Source: Spirosoma panaciterrae DSM 21099
GTDB taxonomy: Bacteria; Bacteroidota; Bacteroidia; Cytophagales; Spirosomataceae
NCBI RefSeq assembly: GCF_000374025.1
Contig: NZ_KB893181.1
Coordinates: 1-64,000 of the forward strand
DNA length: 64,000 bases
Direction of reading: 5' to 3'
A program made the position numbers and the translations under genes. The notes under the pieces were generated by a model that did no database searches, was not told the origin of the DNA, and worked only from the letters and a program-made list of their open reading frames with translations. Below, one piece after another: positions 28,240 to 37,295 of the stretch; position 1 is the stretch's first letter; every line of letters begins with the position of its first letter.

Positions 28240-28691
28240 GGTATTTGCCAGGTTATTAATAGTAAAATCAACACGAAATTAGCTCATTGTCTCCAATACT
28301 CCTAGCTAATTGACAAAGGGTGATTTAACAAAGCCTTGAGGCTAGTTCAGTTGATGGGTTAAATGTAGCGAGGGTAAGTGATTGTTTATGAGTGATTTGC
28401 GATAATAACTAGTTAGATTATGTCTTTAAGTTTTGTACATATATTGATGTTCTATCATTGTCTATTCAAAATATAACGGGAGTTATAAGCGTATAATGCT
28501 ATTTAATGTAATAATCTTAATATGCGACTAAGGTTGGATTGCATGGTCAGTTTTTTCTAGCCAGTTAAATGCAAGTATAAAAACATATATTATACTGATT
28601 CGTTATCAGAATTAGTAATATGCCAGTCAGTCTATAGACACAGGTATTATTGCGATGCGTTAAATGGGTTCTATGACAAATCTGTGTTAAT
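28240..28691. other. 452-base AT-rich divergent intergenic region
   Basis: This gap separates the minus-strand FkbM gene from the plus-strand beta-helix gene, so it should hold two divergent promoters. I found no exact TAnnTTTG element on either strand near the starts, no hairpin terminator, no RNA gene and no convincing open frame. Stop codons are dense in all frames. Confidence 0.5.
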
Positions 28692-31622
28692 ATGAGGCTT
28701 TCTATATGTGTGTACCTTGTAAGTGTAGTCTTCTGTCTGCAATCGGTAAAAGCTCAAAGAACATTCTATGTATCTAGTGCGGGCAATGATTCTAATAATG
28801 GGTTATCGCAATCTGCGCCATTCCAGACAATCAATAAGATCAATACATTGACGTTACAACCGGGTGATGTAGTGTTGTTCCGACGAGGTGATACATTTAG
28901 AGGAATGCTGACTATACAGAATTCAGGAAATGCCAGTAATCCTATTCGAGTGGATGCTTACGGTAGTGGAAATAAGCCAATTCTGTCTGGTGCCGTTCCT
29001 GTTACGGGATGGACAAATGTCGGAAGCAATTTATGGCAGGCTAACTGCTCAAGTTGTGGCACTGTTGTTAATGGATTGTATTCGAATAATGTGCCACTTC
29101 CTCTTGGCCGATACCCTAATCTTAATACAACGAACAAAGGCTATTTGACGGTCCAGTCTCATCAGGGAAAAACAGTATTGGTAAGCCAGCAATCTTTATC
29201 AACTAATTGGATGGGAGGAGAGGTTGTTTACAGACCAACCTTATGGATACTAAACAGAGCGACTATCACTCAGCAATCGGGTAATACATTGACGCTTGAT
29301 AATGCGAATGCAGACTATGATATTACTGATGGTTGGGGGTATTTTATTCAGAATCATCCGAGTACATTAGATCAAAATGGTGAATGGTATTATAATCCTT
29401 CTGATAAGACGATTCGGTTATATAATTCTCAGGACCCTAATAGCCAGTCGGTTACTGCCACAGTCTACTCGCAGGGTATTCGTCTGGCTAATGCTTCTTA
29501 TGTAGTAATACAGAATCTCCAGGTTACACAAGATCTTAACATTGGTGTCTATGCGGCCAATTTATCTAATGCCACTATCGCTAATCTTGATATTACCAAT
29601 TCTGGTGAAGATGGAATGGCTATCCATGGTAATGGTAGCGCAGTAACGATTGAGAATAATCTAATTGATCAGGTAAATAATAACGGGGTAGAAATTCAGG
29701 CGTACACAGGGTTAGCTTTCAGGAACAATAAAGTAAGACGAGTCGCATTATTACCTGGAAGAGGGAAAAGTGGGGATGGTCAGTATCGAGGTATAGATGT
29801 CAATACTACCACGAACACAACTATCTCGAATAATCTGATTGATAGTATAGGCTATAATGGCATTTCATTTTCTACCCAAACGACAGGACTCACTATTAAC
29901 CAAAATGTTATATCCAATTTTTTACTTACTAAAAATGATGGAGCTGGTATATATACATTCAATGGGTACCAGTTGTCAATGACGAATATAAAAGTTACAT
30001 CTAATATTGTTTACAATGGATTTGGCTCTTCTGAAGGTACTTTAGTTGGGTCAACTTTTTCTGGAGTCAATGGCATTTATTTAGATGGATGTGTTCAAAA
30101 TGTTGAGGTTAGTAATAATACTGTATTCAATTGTAATGGAATTGGTATATTCATGATTGATGCATTAAACAATAGTGTATTTCAAAATACGTGTTTTAAT
30201 AATGCAGAAAGCCAGTTAGTGCTTTCTGCAGGAGGAAGTTGTGCTCCTCGTAACAATACAATTACAAACAATATTTTAGTTAGTAAACTAACGAAGCAAA
30301 CAGTAGCTCGCTATGAATCGACGGGTAATGACTTAGGACAATATGGGACTATTGATAATAATTATTATGCACGGCCTTTAGATGACGCGATTAAAATTAA
30401 TGCAGCTTTTTTAGATGTAAACACTAATTCTAGTAATGCATTTGGGTTAAAGGACTGGCAAAGACTTTACGGTAAAGATATAAATTCAAAAAGTAGTCCG
30501 ATTACTTATAAAGGCTTTACCGTAAACACCCTTAATGGAACCAATCGTATCATAAATAGTACATTTACTAACAGTGCTTCAGACTGGTATCCGCAGAGCT
30601 ACTATAATAATGGCAAGGTAGGCTGGGATAATACTAATAAGATCGATGGGGGAACTATGCAGTTGTACTTCCAGCCCGCATCCGGTTATAAAGCTTCATA
30701 TGCCTTTATTTTTTCAAGTATCGGAACCATTGTAAGCGGCCGAAGCTATGTGATGAAATTTGATGCAATTGCTTCAGCAAATGGCAAGACACTGAATACA
30801 TATATCCGTCAGCGTAATGCACCCGCTCAAGATCTAGCTTTACGAGTTGGGTCAGTTGTTAATACCACACGTCAGACCTATGAGATTGCCTTTACCGCTA
30901 CACAAGATGATGCAGATGCCATAGTTTTATTTCAGGTCCTGGAAGATGGAGAATCTATATGGCTTGATAACATTAGCTTTCAGGAGGCTACTATTAGTAG
31001 GAACAATCCAGACGATTTGATGAAACTCGCTTACAACCCGAACGTACGTGATACCACTATAACTCTGGATGGTAACTATAGAGATGTGAAAAATCAATTC
31101 TATGCTAGACAAATTACGCTTAGCCCCTTTTCTTCTGCCGTCTTATTACGGGAGTTAATTCCTGATTTATCGCCAACCATCGTATTACCTCAAAGCAATT
31201 TTCAGGTATCCCCCAACAATGTCAGAAATCTTGTAGTAAACCTGTTTGAAGGCAATAATCAACCCACACCTGGTGGGAGTGTGACGGCCACAATTATTGT
31301 GCCAGCAGGATATACAGTAGCATTCAATAATTCAATAACAAATATTAATGTGTCAGGGGGGAATACAAATCCAGTAGCTGTTGATAACAATCGATGGACG
31401 GTAATCAGTAGTATTTCAAGCCAGCAGCTTACTCTTAAGATGAATGCAGGTCAATCTATCCCCGCTAATGGCACAGCAGTACTTGGTTTCACTATAACAC
31501 GAACGACGGCTAATTCGGGCAGTGTTTCAAACATTACTGTGAGTATTAATAATGATCCTGCGAGAGCTTATGATGGGAATACATTGAATAATGTGTACGC
31601 AAGAATAATATCTGGTCAATGA
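28692..31622 (+). CDS. Secreted right-handed parallel beta-helix protein
   Basis: The 976-residue protein has a signal peptide (cut after VKAQ) followed by the RTFYVSSAGNDSNNGLS start common in pectate-lyase-like proteins. A beta-helix of short repeats with runs such as ATIANLDITNSGEDGM, TTISNNLIDSIGYNGI and VEVSNNTVFNCNGIGI covers about residues 230-520. A jelly-roll-like module (about 610-760) and an Ig/DUF11-like domain (about 830-976) follow. Such proteins often cleave or bind polysaccharide; catalytic residues cannot be assigned by eye. No T9SS sorting signal is seen at the C-terminus. It may trim or attach the polymer made by the surrounding genes. Confidence 0.8.
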   Translation: MRLSICVYLVSVVFCLQSVKAQRTFYVSSAGNDSNNGLSQSAPFQTINKINTLTLQPGDVVLFRRGDTFRGMLTIQNSGNASNPIRVDAYGSGNKPILSGAVPVTGWTNVGSNLWQANCSSCGTVVNGLYSNNVPLPLGRYPNLNTTNKGYLTVQSHQGKTVLVSQQSLSTNWMGGEVVYRPTLWILNRATITQQSGNTLTLDNANADYDITDGWGYFIQNHPSTLDQNGEWYYNPSDKTIRLYNSQDPNSQSVTATVYSQGIRLANASYVVIQNLQVTQDLNIGVYAANLSNATIANLDITNSGEDGMAIHGNGSAVTIENNLIDQVNNNGVEIQAYTGLAFRNNKVRRVALLPGRGKSGDGQYRGIDVNTTTNTTISNNLIDSIGYNGISFSTQTTGLTINQNVISNFLLTKNDGAGIYTFNGYQLSMTNIKVTSNIVYNGFGSSEGTLVGSTFSGVNGIYLDGCVQNVEVSNNTVFNCNGIGIFMIDALNNSVFQNTCFNNAESQLVLSAGGSCAPRNNTITNNILVSKLTKQTVARYESTGNDLGQYGTIDNNYYARPLDDAIKINAAFLDVNTNSSNAFGLKDWQRLYGKDINSKSSPITYKGFTVNTLNGTNRIINSTFTNSASDWYPQSYYNNGKVGWDNTNKIDGGTMQLYFQPASGYKASYAFIFSSIGTIVSGRSYVMKFDAIASANGKTLNTYIRQRNAPAQDLALRVGSVVNTTRQTYEIAFTATQDDADAIVLFQVLEDGESIWLDNISFQEATISRNNPDDLMKLAYNPNVRDTTITLDGNYRDVKNQFYARQITLSPFSSAVLLRELIPDLSPTIVLPQSNFQVSPNNVRNLVVNLFEGNNQPTPGGSVTATIIVPAGYTVAFNNSITNINVSGGNTNPVAVDNNRWTVISSISSQQLTLKMNAGQSIPANGTAVLGFTITRTTANSGSVSNITVSINNDPARAYDGNTLNNVYARIISGQ

Positions 31623-31804
31623 TAAGGACTAGCCCTTAGAACGGCCTCTGACCGATTAATCAATAATTGAGCATATTATGCTGTAAGTAAGCTAGATTTC
31701 ATTTGTTGTTTGGCGTGAATGTTGCTTTAGTATACTACAATGTTTGGCCGAATTAGTGATTTATTGATTCGTTCGAATTAATTTTATCCATATAATAATT
31801 TAGA

Positions 31805-33691
31805 TTGTATGTAGTTATGGTAAAACAGTTACTTATTCCGGCGCTGTCCTGCACTTTATTTATCAATTCATTTGCCCAAACTAATTACGTAGCTACCACT
31901 CCAAGTTCCTCTACACCAGGCTCTGATAATACTTTGGTTGGAGTTGGAGCCGGCAACGCAAATATGTCAGGAGCTTCTAACTTAATACTAGGTCGTGGGG
32001 CTGGGGTTTTGAATATGGCAGGAACACAAAATGCATTTGTAGGGGCGCTGTCTGGAAATCAGAATTCCTCAGGTCGTAACAATGCCTTTTTTGGATACAA
32101 TTCAGGGTATGCAAACACGACCGGCAATTATAATACCTTTTTGGGAAGTAATGCTGGTATGGCTAACACGCAGGGTATTAATAACCTATTTGCCGGAGCC
32201 AACGCAGGGCAGGCGAATACTACAGGTGGATATAATACATTCTTAGGTAGTGGCGCTGGTTTTGCAAATGTTGGAGGTACAGAAAACACGTTTGTGGGGG
32301 CAGATGCGGGCGGTGGCAATTCGTCAGGAGTAGCTAACGTATTTCTAGGTAATCTTTCAGGAAATACTAACTCTACTGGTTCCAATAATACCTTTTTAGG
32401 AACAAGAGCAGGGTTAGGAAATACAACAGGTTCAAATAATACTTTTCTTGGAAATGGAGTTGGCCAAAATAATACAACAGGTAGTCAAAATCTGTTTTTA
32501 GGTAATATAGCGGGTTTCAATAATATTGGAGGAAATTATAATACATTTTTAGGTAACGGAGCTGGTTTTACAAATGCAACAGGTGAATATAATACGTTTA
32601 TTGGGCACAACTCAGGGTATGGAAATACAGTCGGGACAAATAACGTATTTATAGGACGTAGTGCTGGTTCAAATAATACAGAAGGGAATTTTAATACATT
32701 CATAGGTTATTCTTCTGGTTTCAGTACTACAACAGGTTCGTTTAACTTGGCTTTAGGAGATGGGGCGGCTTATTTAAACTCAACAGGAACTTATGTTGTA
32801 GCCATCGGGAAAAATGCCGGATATTTAAATTCGACTGGTGAAGGTAACGTTTACTTAGGACGTGAGGCTGGTATTCAGAACTCAACAGGGTCGAACAATA
32901 CCTTTCTGGGCGTTAAAGCTGGCTCAGTTGGTCCATCCAATTTAAATAATGCAACTGCTATCGGGTCAAATGCTCAGGTTGCTGTATCAAACGCTATCGT
33001 TTTAGGAGGGACAGGTATTAATTCAGTAAGTGTGGGTATTGGTACAGCAAGCCCTCAGAATAAATTGGAAATCACGCAGGGAACAACTGGAAATTCTGGG
33101 CTGCGCTTCACAAATCTGACAAGCTCAACCACCCCGACATTGAGTACGAATCAGTTCTTGACGGTTAATGCAAATGGGGATGTCGTTTTAGCATTAGTAG
33201 GTGGAACTAAAGGGAGCTTCCGGCAGGCTGCTTCTGATTCAACAGCTAATACGAACTGGAATCTGCTGCCAGATGGTAATATTCAGAATACGAATGCTGG
33301 AGGAGTGGTCATTGGGTCAGATATTAAGCGAACACCTGCTGGTTACCGATTATTTGTTGAAGATGGGATTCTGACGGAAAAAGTTAAGGTAGCTATTAAG
33401 TCGACGGATGATTGGTCGGACAAGGTGTTTAGTACTGGATATAAACTTCGTAGCCTGGCAGCAGTTGAACGCTATATCAATGCCAATCAGCATTTGCCTG
33501 GAGTTCCATCGGCGCAGGAAGTTGTTGAGAATGGGGTTGATGTAGGGAAAATGGACGCTAAGTTGCTGGAAAAAGTGGAAGAGCTTACACTTTATATGAT
33601 TCAGTTGAAGAAGGAGAACGAAAGCCTCAAACGTAAAGCTAGCCAGATTGAGAAGCAATTAAATAAGCTACAACGTCAAAACCATCGGTAA
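31805..33691 (+). CDS. Fibre-like surface protein with nineteen 17-residue repeats and a tail-spike-type C-terminus
   Basis: After a signal peptide (ending NSFAQ) the 628-residue protein has 19 full and one partial tandem repeats of exactly 17 residues (about residues 40-375), consensus NTFLGxxAGxxNTTGxx. Gly and Asn recur at fixed positions, which suggests a beta-roll like the heads of YadA-type adhesins or phage fibres. The C-terminus (VKVAIKSTDDWSDKVF, then a YI.ANQHLPGVPSAQEV stretch and a coiled coil from about 580) is the module common in Bacteroidota fibre proteins, related to S74 intramolecular chaperones. It is probably a trimeric surface fibre; ligand unknown. It is followed directly by the T9SS-sorted gene. 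Confidence 0.78.
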   Translation: MYVVMVKQLLIPALSCTLFINSFAQTNYVATTPSSSTPGSDNTLVGVGAGNANMSGASNLILGRGAGVLNMAGTQNAFVGALSGNQNSSGRNNAFFGYNSGYANTTGNYNTFLGSNAGMANTQGINNLFAGANAGQANTTGGYNTFLGSGAGFANVGGTENTFVGADAGGGNSSGVANVFLGNLSGNTNSTGSNNTFLGTRAGLGNTTGSNNTFLGNGVGQNNTTGSQNLFLGNIAGFNNIGGNYNTFLGNGAGFTNATGEYNTFIGHNSGYGNTVGTNNVFIGRSAGSNNTEGNFNTFIGYSSGFSTTTGSFNLALGDGAAYLNSTGTYVVAIGKNAGYLNSTGEGNVYLGREAGIQNSTGSNNTFLGVKAGSVGPSNLNNATAIGSNAQVAVSNAIVLGGTGINSVSVGIGTASPQNKLEITQGTTGNSGLRFTNLTSSTTPTLSTNQFLTVNANGDVVLALVGGTKGSFRQAASDSTANTNWNLLPDGNIQNTNAGGVVIGSDIKRTPAGYRLFVEDGILTEKVKVAIKSTDDWSDKVFSTGYKLRSLAAVERYINANQHLPGVPSAQEVVENGVDVGKMDAKLLEKVEELTLYMIQLKKENESLKRKASQIEKQLNKLQRQNHR

Positions 33692-33692
33692 T

Positions 33693-34223
33693 ATGCGCCC
33701 ATTTTTATTGTTGATCTTGGGACTATGTTCCATTCAGGTTGTGGCCCAGCAAATAGAAACTGATCGGCAGATTAGAGTGATTTATCCCGCTTATTCTTCG
33801 AAGGATGAAAAAGCGCTTGTGAGCATAGAAACCGCTAGTAAACTAATCTCCGGAGCAGCCGTGGCTTACCGGGCGGGTCGTTCTATAACGTTGAGCCCTG
33901 GTTTCAGTACTGAAAAGGGGGCTATTCTTAGCGCTACTATTGAACCCATAGCCTCAGAGAGTAATACGGGGCTGCGATTGGCGATTGCGCCAAATCCAGT
34001 TGGTATAAATACTATAATTGACTATACTATACCTACTGGTGGAGAAGTAGGTCTCGCTATTGTGGATGCAAAGGGAAATACGATAAGTGAACTGGTTAAA
34101 GAAGTCAAGGAATCCGGTACGCATCGCCATAATTGGGATAGTTCTCTGTTGCCTACTGGGGCTTATATATGTGTATTAAGGATAGGGAATCAAGCTTTAT
34201 CTGCTCGTGTAATTAAACAGTAA
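33693..34223 (+). CDS. T9SS-sorted protein with 3-coathanger stack domain
   Basis: The 176-residue protein has a signal peptide (ending VVAQ), a short beta-rich domain with AYRAGRSITLSPGFSTEKGA matching the 3-coathanger stack motif of Bacteroidota surface proteins, and a type A T9SS C-terminal domain (IAPNPVGINTIIDYTIP ... GTHRHNWDSSLLPTGAYICVLRIG ... RVIKQ). The protein should be exported by Sec, then across the outer membrane by the type IX system. It starts 2 bases past the fibre gene stop, so the two are co-translated and may act together on the surface. Confidence 0.85.
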   Translation: MRPFLLLILGLCSIQVVAQQIETDRQIRVIYPAYSSKDEKALVSIETASKLISGAAVAYRAGRSITLSPGFSTEKGAILSATIEPIASESNTGLRLAIAPNPVGINTIIDYTIPTGGEVGLAIVDAKGNTISELVKEVKESGTHRHNWDSSLLPTGAYICVLRIGNQALSARVIKQ

Positions 34224-34232
34224 ATTATTCAG

Positions 34233-34296
34233 CCATAAACTAATAAGGGGCGTTAGGCTAGACGGAGTTAGCCATACGCCCCTTATTAGTTTATGG
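34233..34296. terminator. Long perfect inverted repeat, probable terminator or stabilising hairpin
   Basis: Arms of 21 bases (34233-34253 and 34276-34296) pair perfectly. The 22-base loop itself holds a smaller stem (GGCTA at 34256-34260 with TAGCC at 34269-34273). No T run follows. It lies 10 bases after the stop of the T9SS-sorted protein gene. Confidence 0.6.
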
Positions 34297-34320
34297 ATAG
34301 GATGAGTAAGGTAATTTAAT

Positions 34321-34328
34321 TAGTTTTG
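34321..34328 (+). promoter_or_regulatory. Bacteroidota-type -7 element
   Basis: TAGTTTTG matches TAnnTTTG and lies 33 bases before the glycosyltransferase ATG, just after the long hairpin. This supports a new transcription unit starting here. Confidence 0.5.
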
Positions 34329-34360
34329 CAGGATTGACGATTAATTGAGCGTATTACTAT

Positions 34361-35509
34361 ATGCGTATTGCACTAGTTCATGATAGCTTAATGTGTAGAG
34401 GTGGGGCCGAACAAGTAACATTAAGTTTTCATAGGGCTTTTCCTGAAGCGCCAATTTACACACTTTGTTACCAATCGGACCTAACATTTCCTGAATTTAA
34501 GCAGTGTACCATTCATACCAGTTGGCTACAGCATTTTGCCAAAACAGATGCTGTTATGAAACGATTATATTTTCCCTTCGGTATTGTTGCTATGCATCAA
34601 TTGGATGTGACACAGTACGATGTGGTATTAATATCTTCTACCCATTGCGGTAAATACATCAAAGTGTCAAAGAATGCATTAGTGATAAATTACAGTCATG
34701 CTGCATTTCGATTAGTTTGGGAACCTGAGTCGTACGCCCAATATGTTAATAGCCAAGCTATTAAGAGAAAGGTATTTGACTTAGTGCTTGCTCAGTTAAG
34801 ATCTGTTGACTTTAAAGCTGCCCAGCGCACCGATTACTTCATATGTAACACCGAGCGAATGGCTAATCAGGTACGCGGGTTTTATAAAATAAAGAAGCCT
34901 ATTGAGGTTATTTATCCTCCTGTAAACACAACTAATTTTTACGTGAGCAATAACCCTAAAAAATACTTTCTGGTTGTATCCAGATTAGAGTATTATAAAC
35001 GGGTTGATTTAGTTATCGAAGCGTTCAATCGCTTGGGCTATTCGTTAGTAGTTGTCGGTAAGGGTGTACAGGCGGAAGAAATTAAAGCGAAGGCTAATAA
35101 TAATATTGTATTTAAAAGTGGAGTTTCTAAAGAAGAACTGGCTGAGATTTATGCTGGGTGCCGAGCCTTCATTTTTCCACAATATGAAGATTATGGCATT
35201 ACGCCGTTAGAAGCGAATGCGGCAGGCCGACCAGTCATCGCCTATGGAAAAGGGGGAGTACTAACAACCCAAATTCCTGCCAGTGATAATCCCGCAGAGG
35301 CCACTGCTTTATTTTTTGAGGAGCAAACCGTTGATGATCTGATTGCAGCAGTAAGGCAATTTGAAAAGATAGAAGACCAATTTGATTCCGGCTTTATTCG
35401 AAGCCATGCTGAAACCTTTGATGAAGAAGTGTTCATAAATAAGATCCGGCAGTTTGTAAATGAAAAATACCAACAGAGTAGAAAGCAACAAGTTGCTGCC
35501 ATCAAATAA
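34361..35509 (+). CDS. GT4-family glycosyltransferase
   Basis: The 382-residue GT-B enzyme has the acceptor-domain start MRIALVHDSLMCRGGAEQV, the linker phrase NFYVSNNPKKYFLVVSRLEYYKRVDLVIEAF, and the EX7E motif in PQYEDYGITPLEANAAGRPVIAYGKGG written across residues about 268-294. It resembles WbaZ/mannosyltransferase-type enzymes, which fits a GDP-mannose-linked pathway with Gmd, but the donor is inferred only. It has its own promoter element and is followed 60 bases later by the first Wzi-like gene. Confidence 0.87.
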   Translation: MRIALVHDSLMCRGGAEQVTLSFHRAFPEAPIYTLCYQSDLTFPEFKQCTIHTSWLQHFAKTDAVMKRLYFPFGIVAMHQLDVTQYDVVLISSTHCGKYIKVSKNALVINYSHAAFRLVWEPESYAQYVNSQAIKRKVFDLVLAQLRSVDFKAAQRTDYFICNTERMANQVRGFYKIKKPIEVIYPPVNTTNFYVSNNPKKYFLVVSRLEYYKRVDLVIEAFNRLGYSLVVVGKGVQAEEIKAKANNNIVFKSGVSKEELAEIYAGCRAFIFPQYEDYGITPLEANAAGRPVIAYGKGGVLTTQIPASDNPAEATALFFEEQTVDDLIAAVRQFEKIEDQFDSGFIRSHAETFDEEVFINKIRQFVNEKYQQSRKQQVAAIK

Positions 35510-35569
35510 TACCCATGGTATAGTTGTTGGAGTTAATTTATAGGCTTCTATGGCTGGTGATCCATATAG

Positions 35570-37099
35570 ATGATGCACATAATTGGTAAAATAGGCGCAT
35601 TTGTTACTTGCTTTTGTTGGTTTTCTCCGATAATAGCTCAGACTATTCGCCAGCCAAATCAGTATACGGCAGAAATCGGAACCTATCTTTCTTCGTCCAC
35701 AGAAACGCCTTTCTGGCTTAGGGCTAATCAATATGGCATTGTGCCTAATCAATCGCCTTCACTCACTTTCCGGGTAGGTGCATATGCTGACTATGATTCT
35801 ACCCGGCATAGCACTGGCCAGTGGCGTAGGGCAAGATTCGACTACAGTTATGGGCTCAGTGCTGTAGTGAATATAAATAAGAGTAAACTGTCGTATGAAC
35901 ATAGTGTATTGCTGCCTGAAGCATTTTTCAAGGTAAGACGGGGCATATTTGAAGTCTATATTGGGCGCCAGCGAGAGAAGTTTGGATTAGCCGACTCGAC
36001 TCTATCTACTGGTTCGTATGCCTGGTCGGGCAATGCGATGCCAATACCCAAAATTCAGATTGCCATACCGAATTTTACGCCAATCGGCTTTACGAAAGGT
36101 TGGGTAGCTGTTCAGGGGACGTTTGCTCATGGATATCTGGATGCTAAAGGGTACATCTTAAACCCTATGCTCCATCAGAAATCACTCTATTTTCGATTTG
36201 GAAGGCCGCAGGATGTCGTACGGGTTTATGGAGGAGGCAATCATCAAGTAGTGTGGGGGGGGAGGTTAGCTGATCCTAGTTCAAACCCAACTACTATTCC
36301 TACTGGAGGTCAGCTTCCAGCAGGATTATTGAATTATTTCTATGTTGTATCTACGCTTGGGCCACCTCAAACGGATACAAGTAAGTATAATTATTTTGAT
36401 CTAACGAATCGTATTGGAAATCATTTAGGCTCCATTGACGTGGCGGTCGAAATTGACCTCATACGCCACACGCTGTATATATATCGCCAGAATGTATATG
36501 ATGATGGATCTCTGTTCTATCTTACTAATATCGCGGATGGTTTAAATGGGATTAGGATTAGACGGAACAACCCCAAAGCCATAGTTCGGGATATTTTATT
36601 TGAATTTTTGAACACGACCAATCAGGGTGGGGATGAATTTGTATTCGATGATCCCAAACGGCGAGGTAAAGATGACTACTTTAACCACCAACAGTTTCGG
36701 GATGGGTGGGCTTATCGTCAACACACGATAGGTACTCCGTTTATTCCACCTGCATTAGGGCCAAATGATCAGTATCCATATGGCACATTCACGAACAATA
36801 ACCGTGTTTATGTCTTTCATGCTGGCTTCGCTGGAACTATACCCGTATTTCGGAGTCAGTGGTTAAATCCTATTTCATACCAGATGAAGCTATCCTTTAG
36901 CCGTAATTTGGGCACCTATAATCTTCCATTTACAAAGCCCAAAGATCAGTTCTCGGCATTAGCCAGTATTGTCGCTCCACTTAATGTACTGGGTGGGGTT
37001 CAGCTAACCGCCAATCTGGCCATTGATAATGGAAGCCTGTATCAAAATGGTATAGGGACATTCATTAGTTTACGGAAAATTTGGATACAGGCTAAGTGA
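35570..37099 (+). CDS. Wzi-type capsule assembly protein (copy 1)
   Basis: The 509-residue protein has a signal peptide (ending PIIAQ) and then a beta-barrel pattern typical of the capsule assembly Wzi family. Signature segments include PFWLRANQYGIVP, YGGGNHQVVWGG, NRIGNHLGSIDVAVE, VYDDGSLFYLTNIADGLNG and DDPKRRGKDDYFN. E. coli Wzi is an outer-membrane lectin that anchors capsule to the cell. It is paralogous to the gene at 38729-40258 over its full length. Two ATG codons in a row (35570 and 35573) are possible starts. Confidence 0.88.
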   Translation: MMHIIGKIGAFVTCFCWFSPIIAQTIRQPNQYTAEIGTYLSSSTETPFWLRANQYGIVPNQSPSLTFRVGAYADYDSTRHSTGQWRRARFDYSYGLSAVVNINKSKLSYEHSVLLPEAFFKVRRGIFEVYIGRQREKFGLADSTLSTGSYAWSGNAMPIPKIQIAIPNFTPIGFTKGWVAVQGTFAHGYLDAKGYILNPMLHQKSLYFRFGRPQDVVRVYGGGNHQVVWGGRLADPSSNPTTIPTGGQLPAGLLNYFYVVSTLGPPQTDTSKYNYFDLTNRIGNHLGSIDVAVEIDLIRHTLYIYRQNVYDDGSLFYLTNIADGLNGIRIRRNNPKAIVRDILFEFLNTTNQGGDEFVFDDPKRRGKDDYFNHQQFRDGWAYRQHTIGTPFIPPALGPNDQYPYGTFTNNNRVYVFHAGFAGTIPVFRSQWLNPISYQMKLSFSRNLGTYNLPFTKPKDQFSALASIVAPLNVLGGVQLTANLAIDNGSLYQNGIGTFISLRKIWIQAK

Positions 37100-37295
37100 T
37101 TGGTCGTCAACTGTTTTTTGGGTGGTCTTTCTACGTAAAGCTATAATTAAAGACGAATTTAGACTTAGTGTACAGATTAACTTTAGAACCATAGAATAAT
37201 ATTCGTACTAATTCACCAGTGAACTGTGTTATTTTAGCATATTATGTGCTAGCCTGGTACTAGATAGAGTCTAAAGGTGAACAAAAGTTGTCGGA

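Noticed and set aside
31920..32930. 51-base repeats considered as a CRISPR or satellite array
   Set aside because: The repeats are in frame, vary mostly at third codon positions and variable residues, and encode a 17-residue protein repeat.
35309..35752. 147-residue minus-strand frame across a glycosyltransferase end and Wzi start
   Set aside because: It crosses two solid genes and resembles no family.
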